From Armatimonadetes bacterium UBA1398 (GTDB lineage Bacteria; Armatimonadota; Zipacnadia; UBA1398): 64,000 bases of DNA. Below are positions 59,621-64,000 of the stretch, one piece after another. Both the position numbers and the translations under genes were made by a program. Under the pieces are notes generated by a model, which saw only the letters and a program-made list of their open reading frames with translations, was not told the DNA's origin and searched no databases. The DNA lies in the NCBI GenBank assembly GCA_002305165.1, contig DBQI01000023.1, positions 1 to 64,000 of the forward strand. The letters are read 5' to 3'. The first letter of the stretch is position 1; every line of letters starts with the position of its first letter.

Positions 59621-60622
59621 TTGGAGAGCACGCAGGTCAGACGGTATACGGTGCGAGAGGTGACGATCATCCTCGGCGTGGCCTCGGCCGTGGTCGTGCT
59701 GCTCGATGCGGCGGGTCTCCGGGATTGGGCCTCGGGACTGGAGCTCGGGCCGGAGCGTCAGGTGGCCCTAGCCATCACCGAGCCCATCGCCGCGATCCAG
59801 GGGCGGGCGGGGCTCCAACGGCCGCACGATTTGGCCCGAGAGTGGTTCCTTTCCGCGGTGCACATCGAGCACGGCGGTGGATGGGATACGCAGGAGCTCC
59901 AGAGCCCTGTGTGGGCCGAGGAGCCAGCGGCCCCGACCGCCGACAGCGCCCAACCCGAGGAGTTGGCCGGACCGCCCTTGCCGCCACGCCCGAGACGGGT
60001 ACTCCTCATCGGCGACTCCCTTATGGGGTGGGGACTTGGCACTTCCTTGGAGCGCCTGATCGCCCAACACCCCGGGATGGAGGTGAAGCGCCATGCCGTG
60101 GTCTCTTCGGGTCTCACTCGGCCGGACTTCTTCGATTGGTTTGATCTCGCCTCGGGGTTGTTGGACGAGCAGGAGTACGATGCCGTGGTCTGCATCATGG
60201 GCGGCAACGATATCCAGGCTATCTCGACGGAGGGCCGAGTGTACCGGCACGGCACCGACGAGTGGTACCGGGCGTACGCCCACAGGGCACGGAGCTTCGT
60301 CACGCTCCTCGCCTCGAAGGGAGGGCGCGCGTACTGGCTCTCGCTGCCTCCCATGCGGGACAAGCGGTTCCACGAGAATACCCGGCGCATCAACGCGATG
60401 TTCGAGGAGGGCTGCAGGCAGCGTCCCAGCGCCAAGTACGTAGACACGGGGCAGTGGATCGGCAATGAGGACGGCGAGTACACCAGCTACCTAGTCCTCG
60501 AAGGCAGACAGCGACAGGTGCGCGCGAGCGACGGAATCCACTTGACCACCGCTGGAGGGGAGATCCTGGCGAGCCGCGTCTATGACATGCTCGTGAAGGA
60601 CCTGGAACCGCCCTCTCCCTGA
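59621..60622 (+). CDS. DUF459 SGNH-hydrolase-type protein, partner of AlgI-like acyltransferase
   Basis: A 333-residue membrane-anchored protein: one N-terminal TM (TIILGVASAVVVLLDAAGL), a Pro-rich linker and an SGNH domain. Block I is LLIGDSLMGWGLG (nucleophile Ser), block III CIMGGNDIQAI, and block V ASDGIHLTTAGG (Asp and His). DUF459 proteins accept the acyl group and pass it to an extracellular glycan, working with MBOAT proteins. The TTG at 59621 has GGGAG upstream. It follows the MBOAT gene by 10 nt. Confidence 0.88.
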   Translation: MESTQVRRYTVREVTIILGVASAVVVLLDAAGLRDWASGLELGPERQVALAITEPIAAIQGRAGLQRPHDLAREWFLSAVHIEHGGGWDTQELQSPVWAEEPAAPTADSAQPEELAGPPLPPRPRRVLLIGDSLMGWGLGTSLERLIAQHPGMEVKRHAVVSSGLTRPDFFDWFDLASGLLDEQEYDAVVCIMGGNDIQAISTEGRVYRHGTDEWYRAYAHRARSFVTLLASKGGRAYWLSLPPMRDKRFHENTRRINAMFEEGCRQRPSAKYVDTGQWIGNEDGEYTSYLVLEGRQRQVRASDGIHLTTAGGEILASRVYDMLVKDLEPPSP

Positions 60623-60764
60623 CGAACCGACCGGCACCCAAGGGGGCTCGAAGAGCTTAGCCAACAGACGCGAAATAGGGCAGAATACAGGGCGGTTCGG
60701 CTCCCGAGTCTATCCACTCCTATAGAACAGATGGGTCGCCCGGCCCGAGTGAAAGAAGGAAACC

Positions 60765-61658
60765 ATGTCGAAGACCAGTTGGCAAGAGATGGCTGTATAC
60801 CTGAACGGCGAGATCGTGAGTGGCAGTGAAGCGAAAGTCTCGGTATTCGATCATGGGTTTCTCTATGGCGATGGGGTGTTCGAGGGGATACGCGTCTACG
60901 ACGGGTGCATCTTCAAGTGCAAGGAGCACATCGACCGCATCTACCGCTCGGCTACGGCCATCCGGCTGGACATCGGCATGTCGCCCGAGGATCTCACGTC
61001 GGCCACGGTGGATACCGTGCGCGCGTCGGGCCTGCGGGACGCCTATATCCGTCTCGTGGTCTCCCGCGGGATCGGTGATCTGGGCCTTGATCCGCGCAAG
61101 TGCTCGCAGCCGTCCATCGTGATCATCGTCGGGGGCATCGTCCTGTACCCCGAGGAGGTCTACCAGAAGGGTCTGTCGCTGTGCACCGTGAGCGTGAGGC
61201 GGAATAGCCCCACGGCGCTGCCGCCGGCGATCAAGTCGCTCAACTACCTCAATAACGTGCTGGCGAGGATCGAGGTGGCGGACGCGGGCTACCTCGAGGG
61301 AATCATGCTCAATCACGAGGGCTATGTCGCCGAGTGCACGGGCGACAACATCCTGGTGGTCACCGATGGGGCTATCCGCACCCCTGCCGACCACTGTAGC
61401 CTCCTTCCGGGCGTCACCAGAAACGCTGTTCGGGATCTCGCCGTCAAGCGGGGCATCCCGTACAGCGAGGCCATCCTCACGCTCCTCGACCTCTACTGGG
61501 CGGACGAGTGCTTCCTGACGGGCACGGCGGCCGAGCTGGTCCCTGTGGTGTCCATCGATGGGAGAACCATCGGCACCGGAGAGCCGGGGCCAGTCACTCA
61601 GGCACTCCTGAAGGATTTCCGGGAGATCGCCGGCCAGGACGGCGTGCCGGTCTACTGA
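60765..61658 (+). CDS. ilvE: Branched-chain amino acid aminotransferase
   Basis: A 297-residue fold-type IV PLP enzyme that catalyses the last step of valine, leucine and isoleucine synthesis. VSVFDHGFLYGDGVFEGIR is the classical N-terminal motif. The PLP lysine is Lys157 in LPPAIKSLNYLNNVLA, and EGYVAECTGDNILVV and CFLTGTAAELVPV are the active-site strands. The ATG at 60765 follows AAGGAAA; Met9 is an alternative start. D-amino acid aminotransferases are related, but the motifs fit IlvE best. Confidence 0.92.
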   Translation: MSKTSWQEMAVYLNGEIVSGSEAKVSVFDHGFLYGDGVFEGIRVYDGCIFKCKEHIDRIYRSATAIRLDIGMSPEDLTSATVDTVRASGLRDAYIRLVVSRGIGDLGLDPRKCSQPSIVIIVGGIVLYPEEVYQKGLSLCTVSVRRNSPTALPPAIKSLNYLNNVLARIEVADAGYLEGIMLNHEGYVAECTGDNILVVTDGAIRTPADHCSLLPGVTRNAVRDLAVKRGIPYSEAILTLLDLYWADECFLTGTAAELVPVVSIDGRTIGTGEPGPVTQALLKDFREIAGQDGVPVY

Positions 61659-61758
61659 TCGCGAGGTGCAGGCCGGAGCACTCGAGGCGTCGAACCCGTC
61701 GGCAAAGGTAGTATGGCGGCAGGCGTGGCAAGAGGAAGCCGCTAGACGAGGAGTGGCT

Positions 61759-62949
61759 ATGGATAGCATCAAGCCGAATCGGCGGGAGTTCCTGGGGATC
61801 GTTGGCGGACTTGCCGGTGCGACCATCGCCGCTAGGGCGTGGGCCGCGCCGACGGAGCCGGTGGGCCGCGTTCGCATCGGCGTGGCGGGAGGCAGCTTCG
61901 GGGCGGGCTTTCACTGGCACGAGGACCCTGGCTGCGAGGTCTACGGCGTCTCCGACCTACTGGAGGACCGGCTCCAGAACCTGGTCAACCGCTATGGGTG
62001 CGAGCGAACCTACCCGTCCCTCGAGGCGATGATCGACGATGAGAACATCGACGCGATCGCCGTGTTCACTGGCGCTCCGGACCACGTTCGCCACTGCGTG
62101 GCCGCCATGGAGGCGGGCAAGCACGTGATCAGCGCTGTGCCCGCAGCCCTCACCCTGGAGGGCTGCGCCGAACTCGTCGCCACGAAGGAGCGCACGGGCG
62201 CCAAGTACATGATGGCCGAGACGAGCTACTACCGCTGGCCCTGCATCACCGCTCGGCGACTCTTCGCGGATGGCGCCTTTGGAGTACTGAAGTACGTCGA
62301 GGGCGAGTACTACCACCCCATGATCGGCAGCGACTCAAGCGATCTCATGAGGATGCCCAAGCGAGAGGGTGGTGGCCCCACGTGGCGCTTCGGCCTGCCG
62401 CCCATGCTCTACCCGACGCACTCGAGCGGGTTCCTCGTCGGCGTTTCGGGAGAGCGGCTCATTGAAGTCTCCTGCATTGGCACTCTAGGCTGGGATGTTG
62501 GGTTCCTGGATAACATCTACGGGAACCCCTTCGACAACAGCGTGGCGCTGTTCACCACAACGTCGGGCAACATCTTCCGCTGCAATGTGATGTGGAACGC
62601 CTGGCACCATGGGGAGCGAGCCCAGTGGTTCGGCGACAAGCTCTCGCTCTTCATGGACTCATGGTCGGGGCAGCCCTACGCTCTGAAGCCGAGAGACGGG
62701 GGCGACGTGCTCGTCCAGCCGGACTACTGGCCCCTAGTCCCCGAAGCGATGCGCTATGACACCGGCCACGGCGCCTCGCACCCGTTCCTGAGCCATGAGT
62801 TCATCACAGCCATCCTGGAGGACCGCGAGCCAGCCGTGAACGTCTATGAGGCCGTAGCGATGACCGCCCCGGGCATCGTCGCCCAGGAATCCGCCCTCAG
62901 GGGTGGCGAGCATCTCCCGGTGCCTCAGTTCGACCCGGCTCCGGCATAG
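61759..62949 (+). CDS. Tat-exported Gfo/Idh/MocA family oxidoreductase
   Basis: A 396-residue protein. The Tat signal is PNRREFLGIVGGLAGATIAARAWAA. The Rossmann domain has RIGVAGGSFGAGFHWHEDPG and VYGVSDLLEDR, with DDENIDAIAVFTGAPDHVRHC and AMEAGKHVISAVP as the typical Gfo/Idh/MocA core. The substrate domain includes YMMAETSYYRWPCITARRLF and GVLKYVEGEYYHPM. EKP, the usual catalytic Lys motif, reads SAVPAAL here, so the Lys is not obvious. It may oxidise or rearrange a sugar outside the cytoplasm. The ATG at 61759 follows GAGGAG. Confidence 0.85.
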   Translation: MDSIKPNRREFLGIVGGLAGATIAARAWAAPTEPVGRVRIGVAGGSFGAGFHWHEDPGCEVYGVSDLLEDRLQNLVNRYGCERTYPSLEAMIDDENIDAIAVFTGAPDHVRHCVAAMEAGKHVISAVPAALTLEGCAELVATKERTGAKYMMAETSYYRWPCITARRLFADGAFGVLKYVEGEYYHPMIGSDSSDLMRMPKREGGGPTWRFGLPPMLYPTHSSGFLVGVSGERLIEVSCIGTLGWDVGFLDNIYGNPFDNSVALFTTTSGNIFRCNVMWNAWHHGERAQWFGDKLSLFMDSWSGQPYALKPRDGGDVLVQPDYWPLVPEAMRYDTGHGASHPFLSHEFITAILEDREPAVNVYEAVAMTAPGIVAQESALRGGEHLPVPQFDPAPA

Positions 62950-62969
62950 GGGCGAGGGGGACTGGTACG

Positions 62970-63013
62970 ACCACACCGAGCGGCAAGCGCGGTACACTCC
63001 CGCTCGGTGTGGT
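62970..63013. terminator. Bidirectional hairpin between convergent genes
   Basis: ACCACACCGAGCGG and CCGCTCGGTGTGGT form a perfect 14-bp stem with a 16-nt loop. It lies between the oxidoreductase gene (ends 62949) and the minus-strand gene ending at 63030. Confidence 0.65.
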
Positions 63014-63029
63014 TCGGGATTCCCGGGAT

Positions 63030-64000
63030 TCACCGACTCAGCCGGTCGATGATGCTCTCACACACCAGCACCTTCTCCACCAGGTCAATGGGCACATAGT
63101 AGTACTGGTTCGTGGCCTCGAAGCCGATGCGGGAATCGGCGACCTGCAGCTGGTGGAGCTCACGAGCGGCCTGGATCTCGCGCTCGGCGATAGCGGCTAG
63201 GGTCTGCGCCCGCAGCGCGGGCTCGAGGTCGGCGCTGTCCCGAGCCATGATGAACCGGGCCTGGTTGGCGGAGCTGGCGAAGTGCAGGCGCGCCGCCTCG
63301 GCGACGCTCAACTCGTCGGCAAGGGCCTGAGCGTAGACGGGGTCGCCGGCAGCTCGAACGACCTCGGCTCTGAGCAGCGCACAGCCGTCTTCAAAGCCCT
63401 GGGCGACCTTCTCCATCTGGCTCGCCCAGATGTCGTGGGGGTAGATCGCGCACCAGGCGTTGAGGTCGTCGTAGGGGAAGCCCACCATCGTAGCCGCCCG
63501 GCCGGTGGGTTCCAGGAAGAGGTGGTTTGCAGGCCCCTGCTGCTGCGGTCCCGAGTACACCGTGCCGACGTGGTAGGGGAACTCGGCGAAGGCGTCACTG
63601 AAGGCCGCCCACGCGCGCACCACGGTCTCGGCATGACTGGCTCCGTACCGCCTCTCGGCGACAGTGCGCAGCGCGGCGTTCGGATCGGGCTGGTCCATGG
63701 CGCCGATCTCCGCCACGACCTCCAGGTTCGGCGACGGATAGCCCCCAAGGGTCCAGCCGAGCATCAGGCCGTCGACGCCCGCATTGCGGAGGTTCGTGGC
63801 GTGCTGGGCGACGAGCCGCACGGCGGGGATGTATGGCACGGCGGAGAGCTCCCAGGTGGCGCCGGCCTGAATCTTCGCGATCGTATGGAGACCCCTCGAC
63901 CGCGCAGCCTCCCAATGGCGGGCAGCGCGCGGCCCCGGGCCCACGCTGGAGATGGAGTACTCGCCCACTGCGGACTGAATCCCCCCTCGTTCGATGGGGA
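63030..64000 (-). CDS. C-terminal part of a large hypothetical protein, cut by the window edge
   Basis: The frame is open through the window end; translation before the first in-frame GTG (63968) is still protein-like (IERGGIQSAVGEYSISSVGP), so the 5' part lies outside. Visible segments are HTIAKIQAGATWELSAVPYI, VRLVAQHATNLRNAGVDGLM, LGWTLGGYPSPNLEVVAEIG and PYDDLNAWCAIYPHDIW. The pattern reminds me of uncharacterised secreted proteins with glycosidase-like barrels in Planctomycetota and Armatimonadota. No catalytic site can be assigned from this part alone. Confidence 0.6.
   Translation of the reverse strand, partial: PIERGGIQSAVGEYSISSVGPGPRAARHWEAARSRGLHTIAKIQAGATWELSAVPYIPAVRLVAQHATNLRNAGVDGLMLGWTLGGYPSPNLEVVAEIGAMDQPDPNAALRTVAERRYGASHAETVVRAWAAFSDAFAEFPYHVGTVYSGPQQQGPANHLFLEPTGRAATMVGFPYDDLNAWCAIYPHDIWASQMEKVAQGFEDGCALLRAEVVRAAGDPVYAQALADELSVAEAARLHFASSANQARFIMARDSADLEPALRAQTLAAIAEREIQAARELHQLQVADSRIGFEATNQYYYVPIDLVEKVLVCESIIDRLSR

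Noticed and set aside
60640..60764. Promoter candidate TTCGGC-N19-TATAGA before ilvE
   Set aside because: Both hexamers are weak, the spacing is long and there is no TGn element.
1..64000. CRISPR arrays, insertion sequences, integrases, prophage genes
   Set aside because: No regularly spaced repeats, transposase or integrase motifs were seen on either strand.

Overview
The window comes from a high-GC bacterium that uses GTG and TTG starts freely. The best lineage clue is the secreted pseudopilin at 7069-7671. Its N-terminus (GFTLIELLVVIAIIAILAAI, followed by a FPVFARARESARRTSC-type segment and a YGSDYDEFLP motif) is the form I associate with Armatimonadota. This is an inference from family knowledge; no 16S gene is present. 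The gene content fits a heterotrophic polysaccharide degrader with many secreted beta-propeller, carbohydrate-binding and hydrolase proteins.

Layout. 0-14 kb: a fragment of a type II secretion/type IV pilus ATPase N-domain, a GH38 alpha-mannosidase with a GntR-like palindrome upstream, two uncharacterised envelope proteins, an HD-domain protein, the pseudopilin, a small thioredoxin-fold protein, and a carbohydrate cluster (GH5-like enzyme, agarase/GH50-like enzyme, GH4 enzyme, amidohydrolase). 14.2-16.2 kb: a two-gene unit of an SMC/OLD-like AAA ATPase and a small TOPRIM-like protein with an ATGA overlap, resembling ATPase-effector defence pairs. 16.3-25.2 kb: a long minus-strand translation cluster, tRNA-Val(GAC), thrS, infC, rpmI, rplT, an rRNA methyltransferase gene, pheS, ispH, a TIGR00300-type ornithine cyclodeaminase gene and a sugar-binding lipoprotein gene. 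infC has no ATG, GTG or TTG at the expected start.

25-34 kb: secreted propeller and sandwich proteins, a GxGYxYP protein, a uroporphyrinogen-decarboxylase-like methyltransferase, a stretch of decayed genes around an intact peroxiredoxin, and a secreted alpha/beta hydrolase. 34-47.7 kb: ndk, two paralogous secreted YVTN-propeller/phosphoesterase fusions, a Tat-type transglutaminase, a membrane-anchored isoaspartyl methyltransferase, another alpha/beta hydrolase, a CaCA-family cation exchanger with a clear yybP-ykoY (Mn2+) riboswitch in its leader, a HAD-IIA phosphatase and a zinc-ribbon/DUF3592-like membrane protein. 47.9-53.3 kb: a minus-strand set of a c-type cytochrome with an EF-hand, a glycyl radical enzyme, a UroD-like protein and an aldo/keto reductase. 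53.4-64 kb: a VanW protein, a 1043-residue secreted CBM9-like protein, an AlgI-type acyltransferase paired with a DUF459 SGNH protein, a branched-chain aminotransferase, a Tat-type Gfo/Idh/MocA oxidoreductase and a protein cut by the window edge.

The findings most worth following are the riboswitch on the CaCA exchanger, the ATPase/TOPRIM-like pair, the glycyl-radical operon with no local activase, and the non-canonical infC start. Strong GC-rich hairpins, mostly without U-tracts, lie at several gene ends. The few recognisable promoters all carry an extended TGn -10 element.
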